Position numbers and translations under genes: made by a program. A stretch of DNA of 64,000 bases, taken from an uncultured Eubacteriales bacterium (GTDB lineage Bacteria; Bacillota; Clostridia; Oscillospirales; Oscillospiraceae). Shown here in pieces: positions 57,417-64,000 of this stretch (position 1 is the first letter of the stretch; each line of letters opens with the position of its first letter). The DNA lies in contig UQSF01000001.1 in NCBI GenBank assembly GCA_900543625.1, forward strand, positions 124,001-188,000, in the 5' to 3' direction. Below the pieces are notes generated by a model. It was not told the DNA's origin and ran no database searches. It saw only the letters and a list, made by a program, of their open reading frames with translations.

Positions 57417-58474
57417 CGACCATCCACGTGACCGCCTCGCGCGAATATGACGTGCTGGTGCAGCCGGGACTGCTCGACGATGCCGGGGCGCAGATCGCGC
57501 GCACGCTCGGCACCGGGCGCACGGCGGCCGTCGTCGCGGGCGAGACCGTGGCGGGGCTGTATGCCGCGCGGCTGGAGGCATCGCTCACGCGCGCGGGCTT
57601 TCGCGTTGTGACGTTTACCTATCCCGGCGGTGAGCACTGCAAGACGCTCGCCACCTATACCGCGCTGCTGGACTTTCTGGCGGCGCACCGCCTGAGCCGC
57701 AGTGACCTCATCGTCGCGCTTGGCGGCGGCGTGACCGGCGACCTCGCGGGCTTTGCCGCCGCGACGTATCAGCGCGGCATCCCATTCGTGCAGGTGCCGA
57801 CGACGCTGCTGGCCGCGGTTGACTCCTCCGTCGGCGGCAAGACGGCCGTAAATCTGGACAGCGGAAAAAATCAGGTCGGCTGCTTTTACCAGCCGAGCCT
57901 TGTGCTCTGCGACCCGGACACGCTGCAGACCCTCCCGCCGGAGGAATACCGCAACGGCTGCGCCGAGGTCATCAAGTATGCCGTGCTGCGCAGCGCGCCG
58001 TTTTTTGCGGAGCTTCGCGCGCAGCCGGTCAGTGCGCAGGTGGGGCACGTCATCTCGACCTGTGTCGGCATGAAGCGCGATCTGGTCGCGGCGGACGAAT
58101 TTGACCGCGGCAGCCGTCAGCTTCTGAATCTCGGCCACACGTTCGGTCACGCGGTCGAGGCGTGCAGCGGCTACACCGTGCCGCACGGCTGCGGCGTGTC
58201 CATCGGCATGGCCGTCATCGCGCGCGCCGCCGCCAGACGCGGCATCTGCACGGACGATACCTGCGCGCAGATCCTTGCGCTCCTGCGGCAGTACGGTCTG
58301 CCGACGGAGACGGACTTTTGCCGCGATGCGCTCGCGGATGCCGCACGCGCGGATAAAAAGATCGCCGACGGGGCGCTGCACCTCATCGTGCCGGAGCGCA
58401 TCGGCCGCTGCCGTATCGAGACGGTCCCGGCGGCAGACATCCCCGCATGGCTCGCGGACGGAGGCATCGTATGA
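57413..58474 (+). CDS. aroB: 3-dehydroquinate synthase
   Basis: 353 residues. NAD site GGGVTGDLAGFAAATYQRG, PTTLLAAVDSSVGGKTAVN, and metal ligands in EVIKYA, GHTFGHAVE and PHGCGVSIGM. It converts DAHP to 3-dehydroquinate. GGAGGTGG precedes the ATG. Overlaps aroA by ATGA. Confidence 0.96.
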   Translation: MTTIHVTASREYDVLVQPGLLDDAGAQIARTLGTGRTAAVVAGETVAGLYAARLEASLTRAGFRVVTFTYPGGEHCKTLATYTALLDFLAAHRLSRSDLIVALGGGVTGDLAGFAAATYQRGIPFVQVPTTLLAAVDSSVGGKTAVNLDSGKNQVGCFYQPSLVLCDPDTLQTLPPEEYRNGCAEVIKYAVLRSAPFFAELRAQPVSAQVGHVISTCVGMKRDLVAADEFDRGSRQLLNLGHTFGHAVEACSGYTVPHGCGVSIGMAVIARAAARRGICTDDTCAQILALLRQYGLPTETDFCRDALADAARADKKIADGALHLIVPERIGRCRIETVPAADIPAWLADGGIV

Positions 58475-59760
58475 ATCAGACCGTTTGTCCCGGGGCGCGC
58501 ACGGGCAGCGTGCGCATCCCGGCCTCGAAATCACAGGCGCACCGCCTGCTCATCTGCGCCGCGCTCGGCGCGCAGCCGGTGACGCTGCGGTGTGACGGCA
58601 TCTCGGCCGATATCGCCGCCACGGTGCGCTGCCTGCGCGCCCTCGGTGCGGACATCACGGACGACGGCGCGGGCACGCTGCACATCGTCCCCATTGCCGG
58701 GGAAATGCCGCAGCACGCCAATCTCTTCTGCGGCGAGAGCGGCTCGACGCTGCGTTTTCTGCTGCCGGTCGCGGGGGCGCTCGGCGCGGACGCGACCTTT
58801 CACATGGAGGGGCGGCTGCCGCAGCGCCCGCTGGCCCCACTCGATGCGGTGCTTGCGGCGCACGGCATGACCCTCCGGCGCGACGGTGCGCTGCTGCATG
58901 CCGGCGGGCAGCTTCGTCCCGGGGACTATGCATTGCCGGGCGACGTGTCCTCGCAGTACATCTCCGGTCTGCTCATGGCGCTGCCGCGTCTGGCGGGGGA
59001 GAGTACCCTGACCGTGACGGGCGGGCTCGAATCCGCGGGCTACATTGCCATGACGGAGGATGCGCTGCGCCTGTCCGGCATCCGCCTGAAAAAAGATGCG
59101 CGGACGTATACCGTCCCCGGCGGGCAGACGGCGCAGCTCCCGGCACAGTGCCGTGTGGAGGGCGATTGGTCGAACGCCGCGTTTTTCCTGTGCATGGGTG
59201 CGCTCTCACCCGCGGGCATCACGGTCACGGGGTTGGCTGCAGCGTCGTCTCAGGGGGACCGTGCGGTGCTGGAGATTTTGCGCCGCTTCGGCGCGGATGT
59301 GCACGCGCAGCCGGATGCCGTCACCGTCCGACGCGGCGCGCTGCACGGCATCACGATTGATGCCGCGCCCATTCCGGATCTCATCCCGGTGCTGAGCGTT
59401 GTTGCCGCGCTCGCAGACGGAGAGACGCAGATCGTCAACGCCGCCCGTCTGCGGCTCAAGGAATCCGACCGCCTCGAGAGTACGGCCGCCATGCTGCGCG
59501 CGCTCGGCGCGCAGGTGACGGTGCGCGCAGACGGCCTGACCGTGTGCGGACGTCCGACGCTCACCGGCGGCACGGTCGACCCGCAGCATGACCACCGCAT
59601 CGCCATGGCGGCGGCCGCCGCAGCCTGCGGCTGCACGGCGCCCGTCACGGTGCAAGACCGTGCCTGTACCGACAAATCCTATCCCCGCTTCTGGGCGGAT
59701 CTGGCCGCATTGACCGCCGTCCCCGCAGCGGAAACCACGAAACCAGACGAAGGAGCATGA
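58471..59760 (+). CDS. aroA: 3-phosphoshikimate 1-carboxyvinyltransferase (EPSP synthase)
   Basis: 429 residues. PASKSQAHRLLICAAL, LFCGESGSTLRFLLPV, SSQYISGLLMALP, and LRLKESDRLESTAAMLRALG with HDHRIAMAAAAAA. The loop GESGSTLRFL has Gly-Glu-Ser-Gly in place of the class I GNAGTAMRPL form, which places it in class II. The glyphosate-site details cannot be judged further. GGAGGC precedes the ATG, which overlaps the aroB stop. Confidence 0.95.
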   Translation: MNQTVCPGARTGSVRIPASKSQAHRLLICAALGAQPVTLRCDGISADIAATVRCLRALGADITDDGAGTLHIVPIAGEMPQHANLFCGESGSTLRFLLPVAGALGADATFHMEGRLPQRPLAPLDAVLAAHGMTLRRDGALLHAGGQLRPGDYALPGDVSSQYISGLLMALPRLAGESTLTVTGGLESAGYIAMTEDALRLSGIRLKKDARTYTVPGGQTAQLPAQCRVEGDWSNAAFFLCMGALSPAGITVTGLAAASSQGDRAVLEILRRFGADVHAQPDAVTVRRGALHGITIDAAPIPDLIPVLSVVAALADGETQIVNAARLRLKESDRLESTAAMLRALGAQVTVRADGLTVCGRPTLTGGTVDPQHDHRIAMAAAAAACGCTAPVTVQDRACTDKSYPRFWADLAALTAVPAAETTKPDEGA

Positions 59761-59762
59761 CC

Positions 59763-60905
59763 ATGGAACTTAGTGACTATCGCCGCCAGATCGACGACAT
59801 TGACAGTCAGCTGCTTGCGCTGTTTTACCGGCGCATGGACGTCGCGGCGCAGATCGGCGGCTACAAGAAGGCGCACAACCTGCCGGCACTCGACGCCGGG
59901 CGCGAGCGCGCGAAGCTGCAGCAGATCGCCGACAGCGCGCCGGAGGCGCTGCGCGATTACACGGTGTCGCTCTATTCGCTCATTTTCGAGCTCAGCCGCA
60001 GCTGCCAGAACCGGCTGCTCGGCATCACGAGTCCGCTGACGGCCGAGATCGAGCACGCCATCGCGCACACGCCGCCGCTGTTTCCGGAGCACCCCGCCGT
60101 CGCCTGTCAGGGCGTGGAGGGCGCGTACTCGCAGCTCGCGTGCGACCGGCTGTTCACACTGCCGAACGTGTTTTACTGTGCGACGTTTGATGCGGTGTTC
60201 TCCGCCATTGAAAAGGGCCTGTGCCGCTACGGTGTCATCCCGGTGGAAAACAGCACGGCGGGCTCGGTGAACGCGGTGTACGATCTCATGATGCGCCACA
60301 ACTTCCGCATCGTGCGCAGCGTGCGCCTGAAGATCGACCACTGCCTGCTGGCAAGACCCGGCGCACAGCTGTCGGATATCAAGGAGATCTACTCCCACGA
60401 GCAGGCCATCAGCCAGTGCAGCCGCTTTTTGCAGGGGCTTCCGGGCGTGACGGTCGTGCGCTGCGAGAATACCGCCGCGGCCGCAAAGCGCGTGGCAGAG
60501 TCCGGGCGCACGGATGTCGCGGCGCTCGCCTCGCGCGCCTGCATCGGGCTCTACGGGCTGGAGAGCCTTGCCGCCTCCGTGCAGGATCAGGGCAACAACT
60601 ACACGCGCTTTGTCTGCATCGCCAAGGAGCTGGAGATCTATCCCGGCGCCGACCGCACGAGCCTGATGATGGTGCTGCCGCACAAGCCAGGTTCACTCTA
60701 CAAGGTGCTCTCGCGGTTTTACGCGCTCGGCATCAACCTCAACAAGCTCGAGAGCCGCCCGCTGCCGGAGCGCGACTTTGAGTTCATGTTCTATTTCGAC
60801 CTCGAGACCTCGGTCTATTCGCCGCAGTTTCGCCAGCTCATGGGCGAACTGCCGGGCCTGTGTGAGGAATTTTCCTATCTCGGCAGCTATCAGGAGGTGG
60901 TATGA
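59763..60905 (+). CDS. pheA: Bifunctional chorismate mutase/prephenate dehydratase
   Basis: 380 residues. N-terminal AroQ-type chorismate mutase (1-85; YRRQIDDIDSQLLALFYRRM), prephenate dehydratase (about 108-285) with GVEGAYSQLA, IPVENSTAGSVNAVYDL and the NYTRF active-site motif, C-terminal ACT domain (about 295-380; HKPGSLYKVLSRFYALGINL, then LESRPLP) for Phe feedback. The start at 59763 is seven bases after AAGGAG; an ATG at 59757 overlaps the aroA stop but lies too close to the site. Confidence 0.95.
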   Translation: MELSDYRRQIDDIDSQLLALFYRRMDVAAQIGGYKKAHNLPALDAGRERAKLQQIADSAPEALRDYTVSLYSLIFELSRSCQNRLLGITSPLTAEIEHAIAHTPPLFPEHPAVACQGVEGAYSQLACDRLFTLPNVFYCATFDAVFSAIEKGLCRYGVIPVENSTAGSVNAVYDLMMRHNFRIVRSVRLKIDHCLLARPGAQLSDIKEIYSHEQAISQCSRFLQGLPGVTVVRCENTAAAAKRVAESGRTDVAALASRACIGLYGLESLAASVQDQGNNYTRFVCIAKELEIYPGADRTSLMMVLPHKPGSLYKVLSRFYALGINLNKLESRPLPERDFEFMFYFDLETSVYSPQFRQLMGELPGLCEEFSYLGSYQEVV

Positions 60906-62122
60906 TGCGGTGCGGACTTCTGGGCGAAAAGCTCGGCCACAGCTATTCTCCGGCCATTCACGCAGAGCTTGCGGACTATGCCTACAAGCTCTATGAGGTC
61001 GCGCCGGACGCGCTCGCGGCGTTTTTGACCGGCGGCGATTTTGACGCGCTCAACGTGACCATCCCGTATAAGAAGGCGGTCATCCCGTATTGTGCCGGGC
61101 TCTCACCGATCGCGCAAAAGCTGGGCAGCGTGAACGTGCTCGTCCGCCGGCCGGATGGCACGCTCTACGGCGACAATGCCGACGCCTTCGGCTTTGAATA
61201 CCTCGTGCGTCACAGCGGCGTGGACATTGCCGGGAAGAAGGCGCTCGTGCTCGGAAACGGCGGCGCGTCCGCGACCATTCAGGCCGTGCTCGCGCAGCTT
61301 GGCGCGCGCGTGACGGTCATCTCCCGCAGCGGCGAGGACAACTACACGAATCTCGGGCGCCACGCCGATGCGCAGGTGATCGTCAACACCACACCCGTCG
61401 GTATGTATCCGAACACCGGCAAGGCCGCCGTCGACCTGCGGCAGTTCCCGCAGTGCGCGCTCGTACTCGACGTGGTGTATAACCCCGCGCGCACGGCGCT
61501 GCTGCTGCAGGCGGAGGCGCTCGGCATTCCGTGTGCGGGCGGACTGTATATGCTCGTGGCGCAGGCAAAGCGCAGCTGCGAGGTGTTCACCGGCACGACT
61601 ATTGATGACGGCGAGATCCTGCGCATCTACCGCCGCATGCGGCAGGAGATGGAGAACATCGTCCTCATCGGCATGCCCGGCAGCGGCAAGAGCACGATCG
61701 CGGCGCTGCTCGCCGAGCGGCTGCACCGGCCGCTGCTCGACAGCGATGCGCAGGTCGTCGAGACGGCAGGGCGTCCCATCCCGGATATCTTCGCCGCCGA
61801 CGGCGAGGACGCCTTCCGCACGCTGGAGACGGCCGCGCTCGCAGAGCTCGGCAAGCGTTCGGGCGCGATCCTTGCAACGGGCGGCGGCAGTGTCTGCCGC
61901 GCGGAAAACTACCCGCTCCTGCACCAGAACGGCACGATCTTCTGGCTGCGGCGCGACCTTGCGCTGCTGCCGAAGGACGGGCGCCCCATCTCCCAGCGCA
62001 GCGACCTCGCCGAGCTCTATGCGCAGCGTGAGCCGCTGTACGCCCGCTTTGCCGACGCCGTCATCGACAACAACGGCACACCGGAGCAGACGGCGCAGCA
62101 GATCCTGGAGGTGCTGGCATGA
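60902..62122 (+). CDS. aroE-aroK: Shikimate dehydrogenase-shikimate kinase fusion
   Basis: 406 residues. N-terminal AroE (1-245): GLLGEKLGHSYSPAIHAELA, NVTIPYKKAVIPY, DNADAFGFEYL, LGNGGASATIQAVL, NTTPVGMYP. C-terminal AroK (250-406): P-loop LIGMPGSGKSTIAALLAERL, DSDAQV, FR...E and GGGSV motifs, RPISQRSDL lid. Fusing two consecutive pathway steps (3-dehydroshikimate to shikimate to shikimate-3-phosphate) could channel substrate. A second ATG at 60905 has better spacing from GGAGG. Overlaps neighbours by ATGA. Confidence 0.94.
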   Translation: MMRCGLLGEKLGHSYSPAIHAELADYAYKLYEVAPDALAAFLTGGDFDALNVTIPYKKAVIPYCAGLSPIAQKLGSVNVLVRRPDGTLYGDNADAFGFEYLVRHSGVDIAGKKALVLGNGGASATIQAVLAQLGARVTVISRSGEDNYTNLGRHADAQVIVNTTPVGMYPNTGKAAVDLRQFPQCALVLDVVYNPARTALLLQAEALGIPCAGGLYMLVAQAKRSCEVFTGTTIDDGEILRIYRRMRQEMENIVLIGMPGSGKSTIAALLAERLHRPLLDSDAQVVETAGRPIPDIFAADGEDAFRTLETAALAELGKRSGAILATGGGSVCRAENYPLLHQNGTIFWLRRDLALLPKDGRPISQRSDLAELYAQREPLYARFADAVIDNNGTPEQTAQQILEVLA

Positions 62123-62562
62123 AATTTCTCGTCATCAACGGGCCGAACCTGAACCTGCTCGGCCTGCGTGAGCCCGCCATCTACGGCAGCCGGGACTTTG
62201 CCGCGCTGCAGGATTTCATCCGCGCGGCGGCGCGCGAAGCGGGCGTAGAGGTCGAGCTGTTCCAGTCCAACCACGAGGGCGCGATCGTCGATGCGATCCA
62301 GGCGGCCTACGGCACGGCGGACGGCATCGTCATCAACCCCGCGGCTTATACGCACACGAGCGTCGCCATTCTCGACGCGCTCAAGGCTGTGGCGCTTCCG
62401 GCGGTGGAGGTGCACCTGTCGGACGTCAGCACGCGCGAGCCCTTCCGCCAGATCTCCTACGCCGGCATGGCGTGCGTGAAAACGTACATGGGGCTCGGTT
62501 TTGAGGGCTACCGGCAGGCCATCTTGTATCTCAGGCAGTATCTGGAGGAGGCAAACGCATGA
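62119..62562 (+). CDS. aroQ: Type II 3-dehydroquinate dehydratase
   Basis: 147 residues. NGPNLNLLGLREPAIYG (loop Tyr as general base), QSNHEGAIVDAIQAAY, VINPAAYTHTSVAILDAL with catalytic His, and EVHLSDVSTREPFR. GGAGGTG precedes the ATG, which overlaps the aroEK stop. It completes the step between AroB and AroE in the same operon. Confidence 0.97.
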   Translation: MKFLVINGPNLNLLGLREPAIYGSRDFAALQDFIRAAAREAGVEVELFQSNHEGAIVDAIQAAYGTADGIVINPAAYTHTSVAILDALKAVALPAVEVHLSDVSTREPFRQISYAGMACVKTYMGLGFEGYRQAILYLRQYLEEANA

Positions 62563-63752
62563 TCTCAAAACAGCTCATCGACTGGGGCGCAAACGGCAGC
62601 TCCATCCGCGAGATCGCGGCCTACGGCGAGCGCCGCGCGGCCGAGATCGGCGCGGAAAACGTCTATAACTTTTCCATCGGCAGTCCGAGCATCGACCCGC
62701 CGGACTGTGTGCACGCGGCCATCGAGCATCTGCTGCATACCGTGCCGCCCACGCAGCTGCACGCCTATGCGCCCGCACCGGGCATGGCATCGGTGCGGGA
62801 AAAGGTCGCGGCCTACCTCACGCAGACGTTCGGCGAGACGTACCGCGCGCAGGATATCTACATGACCGACGGCGCGTCGAGTGCGCTGGCGATCCTGACG
62901 CGCGCGCTCCTCTGCCCGGGGGATGAGGTCATCGTGCTCGCGCCGTATTTCCCGGAGTACGCCGTCTATGCCGAGGCGGCGGGCGGCAGCGTGCGCGTCG
63001 TGCCGTGCAAGGCGGATACCTTCGCGCTCGATCTTGAGGCGCTCTCCGCCGCCGTGACGGAAAAGACCGCGCTGCTTATCCTCAACTCCCCGAATAACCC
63101 ATCCGGCGTCGTCATCTCGCGCCCGGAGCTTGCGGCGCTGAGCGCCATGCTGCGCGAAAAGCAGGCGCGCTACGGTCATCCGATCTACATCATCGCCGAC
63201 GAGCCGTACCGCGAGCTGGTCTACGGCGGGGTGGAGGTGCCGTTCCTGCCTGCAATTTACCCGAACGCGATCTACTGCTATTCCTACAGCAAGACGCTGT
63301 CCCTGCCCGGCGAGCGCGTGGGCTTTCTCGCCCTGCACCCGGCCATGGACGACTACGCTGCCGTGCACGCTGCCGTGCTCGGCGCGGGGCGCGCATTGGG
63401 GTATATCTGCGTGTCGTCGCTGTTCCAGCTTGCCGTGGCGGAGTGCCTCGGCCAGACGGCGGACATCGCGGCCTATGCCGAAAACCGTGAGCTGATCTAC
63501 GGCGCACTCACGGCCATGGGCTATCGCTGCGCGCGGCCGGACGGCGCGTTTTACCTCTTCCTCAAGTCGCCCGAGCCGGATTCGCGCGCGTTTTGCCGCC
63601 GCGCGATGGACTATGACATCCTGCTCGTTCCGGGCGATGATTTTGGCTGCCCGGGCTATGCGCGCCTTGCCTACTGCGTGGCGCGCTCACAGATCGAGCG
63701 CTCGCTCCCAGCGTTCCGGAAGCTGGCCGGGAGCTACGGGCTCTGCAAGTGA
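62559..63752 (+). CDS. PLP-dependent aminotransferase, class I/II
   Basis: 397 residues. Fold type I aminotransferase with NSPNNPSGVV, IIADEPYRELVY and CYSYSKTLSLPGERVGF (Schiff-base Lys in SYSKTLS). The last gene of an operon that produces phenylpyruvate and 4-hydroxyphenylpyruvate, so it is most likely the aromatic aminotransferase giving Phe and Tyr. Overlaps aroQ by ATGA. A terminator follows. Confidence 0.92.
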   Translation: MISKQLIDWGANGSSIREIAAYGERRAAEIGAENVYNFSIGSPSIDPPDCVHAAIEHLLHTVPPTQLHAYAPAPGMASVREKVAAYLTQTFGETYRAQDIYMTDGASSALAILTRALLCPGDEVIVLAPYFPEYAVYAEAAGGSVRVVPCKADTFALDLEALSAAVTEKTALLILNSPNNPSGVVISRPELAALSAMLREKQARYGHPIYIIADEPYRELVYGGVEVPFLPAIYPNAIYCYSYSKTLSLPGERVGFLALHPAMDDYAAVHAAVLGAGRALGYICVSSLFQLAVAECLGQTADIAAYAENRELIYGALTAMGYRCARPDGAFYLFLKSPEPDSRAFCRRAMDYDILLVPGDDFGCPGYARLAYCVARSQIERSLPAFRKLAGSYGLCK

Positions 63753-63765
63753 TCTCCGCAGACAG

Positions 63766-63803
63766 AAAGCGGCGCCCCCGGGGTTCGGGGGCGCCGCTTT
63801 TGC
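63766..63803. terminator. Terminator of the aromatic operon
   Basis: AAAGCGGCGCCCCC paired over a seven-base loop with GGGGGCGCCGCTTT, then TTGCG; faces the convergent coat-protein gene. Confidence 0.85.
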
Positions 63804-63813
63804 GTGGATGGTG

Positions 63814-64000
63814 TCAGGCGTACATGGCGTTTGCGGCCATGTAGTCATAGATGACCTTGCCGTGGTGCTGCTCCTGCGCCTGAATGTCGTTGAGTACGCT
63901 GCGCGCGTCGGCATCACGAAATTCGAACACGCACGTGTCGTACAGGTGCGAGGCGTGCTTTTCCATCGTGAGCACGTCCGAGCAGAGGTAGCAGTCGTTT
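63814..64000 (-). CDS. CotF-family spore coat protein (N-terminus cut by window edge)
   Basis: About 61 C-terminal residues are visible: CYLCSDVLTMEKHASHLYDT, CVFEFRDADARSVLNDIQAQ, EQHHGKVIYDYM and a Tyr-Ala end. This is the four-helix ferritin-like end of CotF-type proteins (paired D/E-rich helices with E-x-x-HG). It implies a spore-forming organism. The start lies outside the window. Confidence 0.8.
   Translation of the reverse strand, partial: NDCYLCSDVLTMEKHASHLYDTCVFEFRDADARSVLNDIQAQEQHHGKVIYDYMAANAMYA

Overview
The window is chromosomal DNA from a high-GC, spore-forming anaerobic Clostridium-type Firmicute. The best guess is the family Oscillospiraceae (Oscillibacter/Flavonifractor-like gut bacteria), but this is inferred from gene content and not tested by alignment. 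Supporting evidence: a CotF-type spore coat protein, a rubredoxin-fused flavodiiron protein, an EFR1-type ferredoxin/flavodoxin, an SmsCB iron-sulfur assembly pair, a TPP-riboswitch thiamine salvage operon, SLH-domain surface proteins and consistently Firmicute-type ribosome binding sites. No phage, IS transposase or CRISPR array is intact here.

Layout. 1-4.2 kb: PP2C phosphatase (cut by the edge), then a Crp/Fnr regulator, thioredoxin and a multidomain flavodiiron protein (O2/NO defence). 4.2-7.7 kb: dipeptidase, DUF2461 protein, alanine/glycine:cation symporter. 7.9-12.8 kb: a LacI regulator divergent from an HMG-CoA lyase, a MatC-type dicarboxylate carrier and a class III CoA-transferase, which reads as a self-contained catabolic operon for a branched dicarboxylate, possibly 3-hydroxy-3-methylglutarate. 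12.9-15.6 kb: divergent bioY/birA with two BirA boxes, a decayed mobile-element protein, greA. 15.7-19.3 kb: GtrA, ATP-grasp and a PHP-polysaccharide deacetylase fusion. 19.6-27.2 kb: RluA-type synthase, yceD-rpmF, DUF512 radical SAM protein, der, plsY, smsC-smsB, GDSL hydrolase. 27.3-28.7 kb: tRNA-Ala(GGC) and small unknown proteins. 28.8-35.2 kb: flavodoxin, nadE and a MerR-controlled redox/electrophile cluster. 35.3-38.3 kb: isochorismatase, TtcA-like, GNAT, SWIM. 38.7-44.4 kb: a VTC polyphosphate polymerase/DUF4956/two-component cluster with its own operator. 44.4-48 kb: CorA-like, EFR1 ferredoxin, twin nitrilases. 48.3-52.0 kb: thiM-thiE-thiD-cytX under a TPP riboswitch. 52.4-55.2 kb: a secreted SLH-anchored metallophosphoesterase. 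55.3-63.75 kb: an eight-gene, translationally coupled aromatic amino acid operon (DAHP synthase to aminotransferase, with an aroE-aroK fusion but no aroC) preceded by a Phe/Tyr-rich leader peptide and attenuator. The window ends in a spore coat gene.

The least expected feature is a dispersed family of structured repeats of about 160-200 nt (four copies near 7.8, 19.5, 38.5 and 48.2 kb). In two copies the element is bracketed by identical duplications of the local terminator hairpin, in a third by near-identical ones. A second unrelated 149-bp tandem duplication that also carries a terminator lies near 31.5 kb. Regulatory logic is unusually readable throughout: paired BirA boxes, two matching 19-bp-spacer MerR promoters, 11-bp-phased response-regulator heptamers, LacI half-sites, a TPP switch and an aromatic leader-peptide attenuator.
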